DNA of 23,175 nucleotides from a virus. Position 1 is the first letter of the stretch; each line of letters opens with the position of its first letter. This document shows, in pieces, positions 14,731 to 20,946 of this stretch. The notes beneath the pieces were generated by a model, which saw only the letters and a program-made list of their open reading frames with translations, made no database searches and was not told the origin of the DNA. Location of the stretch: IMG/VR virus record IMGVR_UViG_3300038701_001019, positions 1 through 23,175 of that record. One strand, written 5' to 3'. Both the position numbers and the translations under genes were made by a program.

Positions 14731-16526
14731 CCGCGCGCGGGACTGAAAAAAACGTAGCAGTGAACGACGCGGGCGATGTGGTTCCGGGCGCTCAGATTGA
14801 GGTTCGGCTGGCATCTGACAATTCGCTGGCCACGCTCTACGCGGCCTCCACGGGTAGCACGACGCTGACCAATCCTTTTGACGCTGAGACGGACCCGGCG
14901 GGGGAGTATCAGTTCTGGGTCAATCCGGGCGAATATGTCGTTTCCGTGGGCGTGTCGCCTGCGCTCTACACCTATCCCCTGACCATTCTGGGCAACACCA
15001 ACTTTGCCACGCGGGCGCTGCTAAAGGCGGCTGTGGACGATGGCGGGGCATGGCCGGATGGCACTGTGATTACGGCTGGCAATCGCCAACTCATTGCAGA
15101 GACGGGATACGACAGCATCGGCGGCGATCTGGACGGGCTGCGGCCATTGCGCCCACGCATCGCGGTTATCGGTGACAGCTTGTCGCTTGTCGCGCCGGGG
15201 CGGTCCTATCCGTGGCCCAAGGCGCTGCAAGACCAGATTTCGCAAGTCGGTGTGGACTGCGAGTTTCAGATTTTCGCGGTCGGCGGTGCATCGTTCACTA
15301 CGGCGCTCAACAACTTCTGGAAGGATGCGGCAGGAAACAACATCGACCAGGTGGATAAGGCCGCGCTTTCCGAGTGTGACGCGGTTATCGTGGCGCTTGG
15401 CTATAACAATGCTTTCACCACGTCAGACACGATTGCTGAGGCCAAGGCGTCCATTGATGCTTTCGTGACCGCCATCAAGGCCGCGACAAGCGCGCCTGTG
15501 TTTTTCATCCGCCAGTATGTCTGGGACCGCCGGGTTATCACGCCAGACGGCACCGAAACGGCAATCCCGAACCGCCTTGTCATTCCCCAGCTTCACGCGA
15601 ATATCGGGCCTGGTGTTCCGTCTGGGACTGGTGGGTCTGATCGGTGTTCCAATCATCCGCTGTATTTCGACAACGATATCGGCGCGACGGCGCGCGGCAA
15701 AATGTATGTTTTGCAGCAGATGAACGATTACCTTGTGACGTTGGCGTCGGGCGATGCGCAGCTAAAGACGCTTGGCGAGTTGGACTTTTTCACGGTCGCG
15801 CGCATGGGGTGCCACACGGACGGTTTGCACGTCGATGAAATCGGCCATCGCCTCTTGGGTGCGAACCTGCTGGTCCCCGTGATCGACGCCATGCCGGAGT
15901 TGTTTCAGGCTGCGTTCATGGCCAAATATGAGGACAGCGAAATCTACAGCATGGATGACGTGTTCAACGCGACATTCATCGGTATTGATTACGGCAACGA
16001 CGAGGGCAGTTTCTATGACCCTGACCGCGTGATCGGCGGGTTTGGCCGGGATTACATCGTGTCTGGCAACACCGCGCAAACCTTGCTGGGCTATCACAAC
16101 TACCCGTTCCGCCAGCGGCAGGATACTTGGTATATCCAGTATTTCCGCGATATCGTCGTGACCATGCCGACAAGCGTGTATGACGCCAATACGCCTTTCA
16201 CCATTACGCTGCAAAACATGCCTGCCACTGACACGGTGACGGTGTGGAACCCCAACGCGGGGACGTGGCAAACGACGCGCACGGGTAGCTACAACGGCAA
16301 GGGGGCGGGGTTCAACACGTTCGGCAATCTCAGCTTCACCACGACGCTTGCGCAGCTTTACGGCGTGTCCACACCGCCGGGGGCAACTGACCCGCTGAAT
16401 GATCCGAGCGACCCAGCCGTGCCACCGTTGGATATTGGTATTCGCATCCAGTCAAGCACATGGCCGGAAGGCTATGCGTTCCTAGAGTTTTGGGGCAAGC
16501 TGCAAGTGTTGAATGATTTGCCATGA
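14727..16526 (+). CDS. Tailspike with SGNH/GDSL hydrolase (esterase) domain
   Basis: A 599-aa receptor-binding protein with a built-in esterase. Residues ~10-80 form a carboxypeptidase-regulatory-like beta domain (GAQIEVRLASDNSLATLYAA, then EYQFWVNPGEYVVSVG). The SGNH core follows: block I IAVIGDSLSL with nucleophile S151, a block II glycine in AVGGASF (186-187), block III GYNN with oxyanion N227, and block V DGLH with D365 and H368 as the Asp/His of the triad. All catalytic positions are present. Residues ~400-599 are beta-rich and probably bind the target glycan or form the trimer tip. The likely role is deacetylation or de-esterification of the host capsule or O-antigen during adsorption. 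It is ATGA-coupled on both sides. Confidence 0.85.
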   Translation: MTARGTEKNVAVNDAGDVVPGAQIEVRLASDNSLATLYAASTGSTTLTNPFDAETDPAGEYQFWVNPGEYVVSVGVSPALYTYPLTILGNTNFATRALLKAAVDDGGAWPDGTVITAGNRQLIAETGYDSIGGDLDGLRPLRPRIAVIGDSLSLVAPGRSYPWPKALQDQISQVGVDCEFQIFAVGGASFTTALNNFWKDAAGNNIDQVDKAALSECDAVIVALGYNNAFTTSDTIAEAKASIDAFVTAIKAATSAPVFFIRQYVWDRRVITPDGTETAIPNRLVIPQLHANIGPGVPSGTGGSDRCSNHPLYFDNDIGATARGKMYVLQQMNDYLVTLASGDAQLKTLGELDFFTVARMGCHTDGLHVDEIGHRLLGANLLVPVIDAMPELFQAAFMAKYEDSEIYSMDDVFNATFIGIDYGNDEGSFYDPDRVIGGFGRDYIVSGNTAQTLLGYHNYPFRQRQDTWYIQYFRDIVVTMPTSVYDANTPFTITLQNMPATDTVTVWNPNAGTWQTTRTGSYNGKGAGFNTFGNLSFTTTLAQLYGVSTPPGATDPLNDPSDPAVPPLDIGIRIQSSTWPEGYAFLEFWGKLQVLNDLP

Positions 16527-16927
16527 CCCTAGCCGCCGATAACTTCCGCCACGATTGGTATGGCCACCTGACAAACCAACTCGGGCATATGGTGCTGGGG
16601 CTGGCGGTCGTGGCGGGGTGGTGTGCTATCGGCGCGGCATGGCACGGGGAATTTCCGGCAAAAGTCGTCATGGCCTGCACCGTGGCGGCGGCTTATCTGG
16701 CGTTTGAGTTGGCCCAAGGCGGGCGGCTGGCGGACAGTATCGAGGACACCGTATTCGTTCTTTGGGGTGCTGGGCTGTGCCTGATTGTGTTTGACTGGTA
16801 TCAAGGCTGGGTATTCACGGGCGATTTGTCGCGCCTGCATCCGTGGGTGTGGATTTGCATCGCACAACTTACTTTGGGTTGTGTTTTGCGGTATATCTCA
16901 GGAAGGCGGTTAGGCAATGACGGATAA
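16523..16927 (+). CDS. Multi-pass membrane protein, candidate holin or exclusion protein (134 aa)
   Basis: A 134-aa hydrophobic protein with four predicted transmembrane helices at about residues 19-40 (LGHMVLGLAVVAGWCAIGAA), 47-64 (VVMACTVAAAYLAFELA), 72-94 (DTVFVLWGAGLCLIVFDWY) and 106-124 (HPWVWICIAQLTLGCVLRYI). Charged or polar residues H22, E62, D71 and E74 lie at helix ends. Four helices are more than most holins have. It opens the lysis block, overlapping the tailspike stop (ATGA) and the next gene by 11 bases. No family recognised with confidence; holin, antiholin or superinfection-exclusion roles are all possible. Confidence 0.65.
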   Translation: MTLAADNFRHDWYGHLTNQLGHMVLGLAVVAGWCAIGAAWHGEFPAKVVMACTVAAAYLAFELAQGGRLADSIEDTVFVLWGAGLCLIVFDWYQGWVFTGDLSRLHPWVWICIAQLTLGCVLRYISGRRLGNDG

Positions 16928-17219
16928 GGCTATGTATGATGGTGACGGCGGCTTTGGGGCGTTTGTTCGGGACTGGTGGACGATTGGTGTGTTTATGGCT
17001 GGTCTGGTCGTGTCATACATCGCGGGGCGTGAGCGGCAGCGGTATCGCATAGATGACCTATACGGCAAGGTGAAGGCCCAAGACGCGCGGCTGAAGGTGC
17101 TGGAGGATCAAGGGCAGGCCGAGGCGATCACGCTGGCGGAAATCCGGGTGCAGCAAGTCAACATCTTGGCCGCGCTATCCGAGATCAAGGACGCATTGGC
17201 GCGGAAGGCGGACAAATGA
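16917..17219 (+). CDS. Single-pass membrane protein with coiled-coil tail (100 aa)
   Basis: A 100-aa protein with one membrane helix near residues 20-38 (WWTIGVFMAGLVVSYIAG), followed by a basic stretch RERQRYR and then a long amphipathic coiled coil (VKAQDARLKVLEDQGQAEAI and LAALSEIKDALARKADK). This topology resembles small phage holin/haemolysin-XhlA-like or DUF2730-type proteins found next to endolysins. It lies directly before the endolysin with an ATGA overlap, supporting a lysis role. It could be a holin accessory, or an inner-membrane spanin-like protein separate from the Rz/Rz1 pair further on. Confidence 0.65.
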   Translation: MTDKAMYDGDGGFGAFVRDWWTIGVFMAGLVVSYIAGRERQRYRIDDLYGKVKAQDARLKVLEDQGQAEAITLAEIRVQQVNILAALSEIKDALARKADK

Positions 17220-17818
17220 ACCTTGACCTTGGCGACACTCGGCTGATTATCGACACGGCGCGCAAAGCGGGGCTGTATCGCAATCAACTGGCCTATGTGC
17301 TGGCAACGGCATATTGGGAAACCGCGAACACGATGGAGCCGGTTGAGGAGGCGTTCTGGATGTCGGACGCATGGCGGGCCAAGAACCTGCGCTACTATCC
17401 GTGGCATGGTCGCGGGTATGTGCAACTGACGTGGGAGCGCAATTATCTGCGGGCTGGCAAGGCGCTGGACGTTGACCTTATCAGCGATCCAGACTTGGCG
17501 CGCGACCCGCAGATTGCCGCGCCTATCCTTGTCACCGGAATGGTTGAAGGATGGTTTACAGGAAAGCGGCTTGATCAATACATCACGCTGCAAAAGTCGG
17601 ACTATGTGGGCGCGCGCCGGATCGTCAACGGCACGGATCGGGCGGCGCAGATCGCTGACATTGCGCGGCGGTATGAGGCGGCGCTGCTGGACGCTGGGTA
17701 TGGCGTTGATGTCAGGCCGCCAGCCCCGAAGTCTACTATTATCACCAGCACGGGCGGGCGCGACTGGCTGGCGGCGCTTCTGGCCGCACTCAAAAGCATC
17801 TTTGGAGGCAAGGCATGA
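17216..17818 (+). CDS. Endolysin, GH19 chitinase/lysozyme-like
   Basis: A 200-aa muralytic enzyme of the glycoside hydrolase 19 (chitinase class I-like) group used by many phages as endolysin; it would cleave the glycan backbone of peptidoglycan. Visible hallmarks are QLAYVLATAYWETA with the catalytic acid E35, acidic residues E41, E44 and E45 shortly after, YYPWHGRGYVQLTWERNY near 61-78 (the substrate-binding GRGYVQLTW motif is diagnostic), and GMVEGWFTGKRL. No signal or SAR helix is present, so release needs a holin. The C-terminal 18 residues (DWLAALLAALKSIFGGKA) form a separate amphipathic helix after a Pro/Thr-rich linker. The gene ends in an 18-bp sequence repeated at the end of the next gene. 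Confidence 0.9.
   Translation: MNLDLGDTRLIIDTARKAGLYRNQLAYVLATAYWETANTMEPVEEAFWMSDAWRAKNLRYYPWHGRGYVQLTWERNYLRAGKALDVDLISDPDLARDPQIAAPILVTGMVEGWFTGKRLDQYITLQKSDYVGARRIVNGTDRAAQIADIARRYEAALLDAGYGVDVRPPAPKSTIITSTGGRDWLAALLAALKSIFGGKA
17801..17818 (+). repeat. 18-bp direct repeat, copy 1 (gene junction)
   Basis: TTTGGAGGCAAGGCATGA is identical to 18034-18051. It encodes the C-terminal FGGKA of the endolysin, provides the GGAGG ribosome-binding site, and contains the ATGA junction with the next gene. Confidence 0.9.
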
Positions 17819-18051
17819 CGTATCGAGTGCGCGAAGCCATCGTTGACGTCTGTAACGGCTACACATGCTGGCGCGACCGCAGGTTTATTGCCGAACGCCG
17901 CGTGACGCTGTTCGGTCTGGTATCTTGGTGGTGGCCGGTGACAGATGGCAAGTGGCGGGAAACGTCGCACGAGGCGCGGCAGGACGCAGAGAGCGACGCC
18001 CGGTTGCGAGCGCCACTGGCAGCGCCGGAATATTTTGGAGGCAAGGCATGA
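17815..18051 (+). CDS. Unknown protein between endolysin and holin (78 aa)
   Basis: A 78-aa basic, Arg/Trp-rich protein: CWRDRRFIAERRVTLFGLVS, then WWWPVTDGKWRETSHEARQD. It has no clear transmembrane helix; the tryptophan-rich LFGLVSWWWPV stretch (residues 32-42) could touch a membrane interface. The C-terminus EYFGGKA shares its last five residues and the underlying 18 bases with the endolysin. It is ATGA-coupled on both sides with a good GGAGG RBS. I do not recognise the family. Position suggests a lysis accessory, but nothing in the sequence proves this. Confidence 0.6.
   Translation: MTYRVREAIVDVCNGYTCWRDRRFIAERRVTLFGLVSWWWPVTDGKWRETSHEARQDAESDARLRAPLAAPEYFGGKA
18034..18051 (+). repeat. 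18-bp direct repeat, copy 2 (gene junction)
   Basis: Identical to 17801-17818, 233 bp downstream. It again encodes FGGKA plus the stop, the GGAGG site and the ATGA start of the next gene. The two junctions probably arose by duplication or recombination. Confidence 0.9.
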
Positions 18052-18230
18052 ACACCGTTTACATCCGTATGGTGCTGTATTTCATCGCGCCGCTTGTGGG
18101 CATGTTGCCCGGTTTCACATACGCATCCGAGGCGGGGCAAATCATCATTGACCTTGACGCGGCGGCTCTGGGTCTGGCCGGGTCTGCGCTGTTCACGGGC
18201 GCTGTGTTCGCGCGCTGGGGCAAAAAGTGA
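18048..18230 (+). CDS. Small holin-like protein with two membrane helices (60 aa)
   Basis: A 60-aa protein with two predicted membrane helices, about residues 5-24 (YIRMVLYFIAPLVGMLPGF) and 38-55 (AAALGLAGSALFTGAVFA). A short acidic loop (SEAGQIIIDLD) separates them, and it ends in a basic RWGKK tail. Size, hairpin topology and a positively charged C-terminus fit class II holins. It sits right after the endolysin block and right before the spanin pair, the usual place for a holin. The start is the ATGA overlap at 18048; the longer open frame upstream is Arg-rich shadow sequence. This is the best holin candidate, ahead of the proteins at 16523 and 16917. Confidence 0.7.
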   Translation: MNTVYIRMVLYFIAPLVGMLPGFTYASEAGQIIIDLDAAALGLAGSALFTGAVFARWGKK

Positions 18231-18487
18231 TGTGGTGGGCGTCCGTCATACGCTACGGCCCATCAGCCTTGGCGGTGTTGGCGCTGGCGGGCGGCGTGTG
18301 GTGGGTGTCCAGCCTCGTGCGCACCGTGGATAGCCTGCGGGTCGATAACGACGCCCTGCGCGGTTCTCTGGCGGGCTGCAACGCCCGTGTGGACGACATA
18401 ACCAACGACAGGAAATCCGATGCGACTGTTACTGATCCCGGCGCTTTCGATGTGCCTGATGGCTGGCTCTTGCCTGCCAACCCCTAA
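18230..18487 (+). CDS. Inner-membrane spanin-like protein (Rz-type)
   Basis: An 85-aa protein with one N-terminal signal-anchor helix (residues ~9-30, YGPSALAVLALAGGVWWVSS), then a periplasmic coiled-coil segment TVDSLRVDNDALRGSLAGCN (32-51) and a polar C-terminus. This is the layout of an i-spanin, which pairs with an outer-membrane lipoprotein to disrupt the outer membrane after the endolysin acts. The partner gene starts inside this one in another frame, the classic Rz/Rz1 arrangement. It starts at ATG 18230 (TGATG overlap with the holin-like gene); a GTG three bases earlier is in frame. C50 could form an intermolecular disulphide. Confidence 0.72.
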   Translation: MWWASVIRYGPSALAVLALAGGVWWVSSLVRTVDSLRVDNDALRGSLAGCNARVDDITNDRKSDATVTDPGAFDVPDGWLLPANP

Positions 18488-18650
18488 GCCGGTGTATTCC
18501 GGGCCGCTGTTTTGCGACGTCGAGGAACCGCGCCGGTTTACGCGGTCGGAAATATCGTGGCGTCAGGTCAATGCGCCTGCTAATCTGGCGCGCGACTATC
18601 GGACGAATTTAGCTTGGGACCGCGAGTGCGCGGGCGAGGTGACGGAATGA
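18420..18650 (+). CDS. Outer-membrane spanin-like lipoprotein (Rz1-type)
   Basis: A 76-aa secreted lipoprotein candidate. The signal sequence MRLLLIPALSMCLMAGSC ends in a relaxed lipobox (A-G-S-C, lipidated C18), followed by a proline-containing LPTPKPVYSGP and a polar mature part with two more cysteines. The first 68 bases overlap the Rz-type gene in the +1 frame, as in known Rz/Rz1 pairs. AGGAAA lies about 8 nt upstream of the ATG. At ~59 mature residues it is longer than many Rz1 proteins but within range. The stop overlaps the next gene's ATG (ATGA). Confidence 0.72.
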   Translation: MRLLLIPALSMCLMAGSCLPTPKPVYSGPLFCDVEEPRRFTRSEISWRQVNAPANLARDYRTNLAWDRECAGEVTE

Positions 18651-18778
18651 TCGGTATCGGGCTTGGCATCAACAGGATCGGCGGGGGCGGGGCGGGGGTG
18701 CCTGCGAACGCCCTCACGCTGGATGACGGCACTCCGGTGCTCGACGACAACGGAAATTACATTCTAGTGGAGGCCTGA
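18647..18778 (+). CDS. Small Gly-rich protein before the second fibre gene (43 aa)
   Basis: A 43-aa ORF beginning MIGIGLGINRIGGGGAGVPA and ending ALTLDDGTPVLDDNGNYILV plus EA. The 'L.DDGT.VLDDNG.Y' strands look like a small repeat found at the ends of phage fibre proteins. The ATG overlaps the spanin stop (ATGA). TGA at 18776 is one base before the next ATG at 18780, and GGAGG at 18769-18773 serves the next gene. The tight coupling on both sides supports it as a real gene. The G-rich run 18680-18698 lies inside it. Function unknown. Confidence 0.65.
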   Translation: MIGIGLGINRIGGGGAGVPANALTLDDGTPVLDDNGNYILVEA

Positions 18779-18779
18779 C

Positions 18780-19562
18780 ATGGGCGTGAAAATTAGCGAA
18801 ATGAGCGTCACATGGGACGACGCTGGCACCACGTTCAGCGCGATCAGCATGGATGTGACGGACACGGCGTCTGCGTCTGGCTCCATGCTGATGGACTTGC
18901 AGGTGGGCGGGGTTAGTAAGTTTACGGTGGATAAGGGTGGGGATTTAACTGCTGGGTCTGGCGACCTGACTATATTCAATGGAACTTTTGCTTCTATCCG
19001 CCTAAATGGCGGTAACCAAGTATTTAACGCTGGGGGCCGTTCCATGACCTACGATTCCAGCGGCAAGTTGTCTTTGACTGGCGGTGGCAATCAAACTATT
19101 TTTGTCAATGGTCTGATCGTTGGAGACCGCACCCTTGAAACAAGTTCTGCATCCATTTGGGGAGAAGCCGCCAACACCCTCGCCCAGCGAAATGGCGCGA
19201 ATGCCCAAGAGTTCCGCCTCTACAACACCTACACCGACGCCAGCAACTACGAGCGGGGTGGGTTGCGGTGGGTCTCAAATATCCTGAGACTGGGGACGGA
19301 TGGCGCAGGAACAGGCACTTCCAGAAACGTGGAGATCGCACCCGGTGGCTCGCGCGCAGCTATCTTTACTGCATCTGCTATCGAGTTTTCTCGCGAAATT
19401 CGCATGAACTCAAACGAACTTGAGTTCACAGAAATGTCGCCCCCGACAACTCCTGGCGCGAACACCTGCAATATCTACGCCAAAGATAACGGCGCAGGAA
19501 AAACGCAGCTAGTCGTTTTGATGCCGGACGGTGCTGAAACCGTTTTGGCCACAGAGGGGTAA
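18780..19562 (+). CDS. Putative second tail fibre / beta-helix protein (260 aa)
   Basis: A 260-aa Gly/Ser/Thr/Asn-rich protein. Residues 1-60 (ISMDVTDTASASGSMLMDLQ, VGGVSKFTVDKGGDLT) are of the type found in fibre stalks. The middle has repeated short strands (RLNGGNQVFNAGGRSM, LSLTGGGNQTIFVNG) suggesting a triple beta-helix. Then come EFRLYNTYTDASNYERGGLR and LRLGTDGAGTGTSRNVEI, a segment common in environmental siphovirus fibres, and a C-terminal YAKDNGAGKTQLVVLMPDGA strand pair. Bases 18900-19450 are visibly more AT-rich than the flanks, a sign of separate origin. Unusually, it lies after the lysis genes. RBS GGAGG 6 nt upstream. Confidence 0.7.
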   Translation: MGVKISEMSVTWDDAGTTFSAISMDVTDTASASGSMLMDLQVGGVSKFTVDKGGDLTAGSGDLTIFNGTFASIRLNGGNQVFNAGGRSMTYDSSGKLSLTGGGNQTIFVNGLIVGDRTLETSSASIWGEAANTLAQRNGANAQEFRLYNTYTDASNYERGGLRWVSNILRLGTDGAGTGTSRNVEIAPGGSRAAIFTASAIEFSREIRMNSNELEFTEMSPPTTPGANTCNIYAKDNGAGKTQLVVLMPDGAETVLATEG

Positions 19563-19565
19563 AGC

Positions 19566-19766
19566 ATGAAACAAACGACATTCCCCATCCACGTAACCCC
19601 AGATCAGGCGCAATACATCGCGGACCTGATGCACAAGGACTGCGAAAAGAACGGCCTGCAATCGGCTATCTTCGCAGGCCCGGTGGCCGCACAGATCGTC
19701 GCGGGAATGAAGCAGCAACAGCAGGAACAGGAGGCCGACAATGGCGAAGATCACAGTGACAGTTGA
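19566..19766 (+). CDS. Small unknown protein (66 aa)
   Basis: A 66-aa protein: MKQTTFPIHVTPDQAQYIAD, then LMHKDCEKNGLQSAIFAGPV, ending in a Gln/Glu-rich acidic tail (KQQQQEQEADNGEDHSDS). The first part looks like a short strand plus helix-turn-helix-sized helices but has no recognisable DNA-binding motif. GAGGGG 8 nt before the ATG is a fair RBS. Its last 26 bases overlap the next gene in another frame, and that gene's AGGAGG lies within the Gln codons. Function unknown; it ends the fibre segment of the late operon. Confidence 0.6.
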   Translation: MKQTTFPIHVTPDQAQYIADLMHKDCEKNGLQSAIFAGPVAAQIVAGMKQQQQEQEADNGEDHSDS

Positions 19767-20013
19767 AGGCTCGGACATCGGGTCTGCGACGATCAGCACG
19801 GAATACAACAAAACCAACAGCGACCGCCTGGTGCGCTATCTGGTTGCGATGCACGGCACGGACGAGGACGGCAATCCGCGCGACCTGACCGGCATGGTGC
19901 AGGCGTATTGGGATGGCGTCGTGGCTGGCACACAGTCGAACGTTGTGCGATGGGAGCAGGAACAAGCCGCCCGCGCCGCAGCCGAGGCCGTGCCGCCGAT
20001 GGAGGCGCTCTGA
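19741..20013 (+). CDS. Small unknown protein, last gene of the late operon (90 aa)
   Basis: A 90-aa acidic protein starting MAKITVTVEGSDIGSATIST (two strands), then a helix with DRLVRYLVAMHGTDEDGNPR and a C-terminal Ala-rich helix. AGGAGG at 19729-19734 lies 6 nt before the ATG, a strong RBS. A hairpin at 20017-20033 begins four bases after the stop. I know no family. The pairing with the 66-aa gene (26-nt overlap) suggests the two act together. By position they could be fibre assembly chaperones, but this is speculation. Confidence 0.65.
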   Translation: MAKITVTVEGSDIGSATISTEYNKTNSDRLVRYLVAMHGTDEDGNPRDLTGMVQAYWDGVVAGTQSNVVRWEQEQAARAAAEAVPPMEAL

Positions 20014-20016
20014 GAC

Positions 20017-20033
20017 ACGCCCCATCGGGGTGT
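20017..20033 (+). terminator. Hairpin after the late operon
   Basis: ACGCCCC (20017-20023) pairs with GGGGTGT (20027-20033) around an ATC loop, giving 7 pairs including one G-T wobble. It lies 4 bases after the last plus-strand stop. It has no strong T tract, so it may act with the second hairpin at 20079-20102. Confidence 0.45.
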
Positions 20034-20078
20034 TCACCGGCCCGCGCGGTCCAGCTGGAAATCCGTTTTCGCCCAAGG

Positions 20079-20102
20079 CCCCCGACTTTCGCCGGTCGGG
20101 GG
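20079..20102. terminator. Perfect hairpin between convergent operons
   Basis: CCCCCGAC (20079-20086) and GTCGGGGG (20095-20102) form a perfect 8-bp GC-rich stem with an 8-nt loop. It lies in the 104-nt spacer where the plus-strand late operon and the minus-strand operon converge, and could block both transcripts. Neither side shows a clear T tract, so termination is inferred from position. Confidence 0.5.
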
Positions 20103-20117
20103 TCACGCGTTGCGGGG

Positions 20118-20486
20118 TCACCCACCCAGCCACCGATACACATGCACCACGCCTGTTTCACGCTCTGGCACCGTCACGCGCGGCGGAATGGCGATGTATC
20201 CATCGGGCGGGTAGACCGTGATGCGCTCGGACTGCCCGTCAACCTGCCACTCCATTTCGACCGTGATGGTCAGGCCCTCCCACGTCAGAGCAAACGTCTC
20301 ACTGGCGGCGTGGACCTCTGTGTTGCGAAACGTGACGCTTGCGACCGCCTCAGGGGCCGTGGGTGCGTGTATCGTGACGCTGGACGGGTCATAGCCGCTG
20401 GACGGTGTTCCGGGCCATACACGGGCATCCTGTGCGGTGGCTGTGGAGGCGAGGATGGCGGCGATTGCTGATAGCGTGCGGGTCAT
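20118..20486 (-). CDS. Secreted protein of unknown function (122 aa)
   Basis: A 122-aa protein with an N-terminal signal peptide: MTRTLSAIAAILASTATAQ with an AXA-like cleavage site (ATA/Q, near residues 17-19). The mature part is beta-rich (SVTIHAPTAPEAVASVTFRN, TFALTWEGLTITVEMEW, RITVYPPDGYIAIPP). It would be exported to the periplasm. The start at 20486 is chosen because the signal peptide begins there and a GGGGAG sequence lies just upstream; the longer open frame is Pro/Ser shadow. One base separates it from the previous stop. An exported product from a phage accessory operon suggests host-surface or superinfection modification, but there is no direct evidence. Confidence 0.68.
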   Translation of the reverse strand: MTRTLSAIAAILASTATAQDARVWPGTPSSGYDPSSVTIHAPTAPEAVASVTFRNTEVHAASETFALTWEGLTITVEMEWQVDGQSERITVYPPDGYIAIPPRVTVPERETGVVHVYRWLGG

Positions 20487-20487
20487 G

Positions 20488-20946
20488 TCACTCCCCCTCC
20501 CCACGCTTGACGCTGGCGACGATGGCGGCGGGGTCGAGGGCGCGGATGGAGTGCGCCGCGTGCAGGCGCCCCACCACCCCAACCCAAGGCTGACCGGGGA
20601 CGGTTACCCGTGTCACAACATCCGCCGCAGCCTCCAGCGCCGCCCGGACTGCCAGCTCCAGGTCGGCGTCGGTGGGGGTGAGGCTGGCGCGGCCCGCTGC
20701 ATAACCATCCTTGAACGCCTTGTCCTTCATCTTCACGTCCCATGCGCAGGACTGCGAATACTCCGGGGCCTCATCTTCGCGCCACATTCCCATGCCGTCC
20801 TGCGGTCCATCAGGGCCATTTGGGCCAACACGCTCGGCGGCTTCTTCAAAGCTGTATCGGCCTGCTTCGGATTTCAGCCCGGTGTATCCGCGCGCGTCAG
20901 GTCGATAATACAGGCCGCGCTTTTCGATCAAGAACATGTCACTCAT
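20488..20946 (-). CDS. Conserved phage protein of unknown function (152 aa)
   Basis: A 152-aa acidic protein. The N-terminus MFLIEKRGLYYRPDARGYTG, followed by KSEAGRYSFEEA, is a short module I recognise from small unnamed proteins of Rhodobacter-type phages, with no assigned function. The middle (GMGMWREDEAPEYSQSCAWD) is polar, and the last ~60 residues are Ala-rich helix ending IRALDPAAIVASVKRGEGE. The module probably binds a nucleic acid or protein partner, but no catalytic motif is visible. The start overlaps the previous gene's stop (ATGA, 20943-20946). Part of the minus-strand accessory operon. Confidence 0.7.
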   Translation of the reverse strand: MSDMFLIEKRGLYYRPDARGYTGLKSEAGRYSFEEAAERVGPNGPDGPQDGMGMWREDEAPEYSQSCAWDVKMKDKAFKDGYAAGRASLTPTDADLELAVRAALEAAADVVTRVTVPGQPWVGVVGRLHAAHSIRALDPAAIVASVKRGEGE

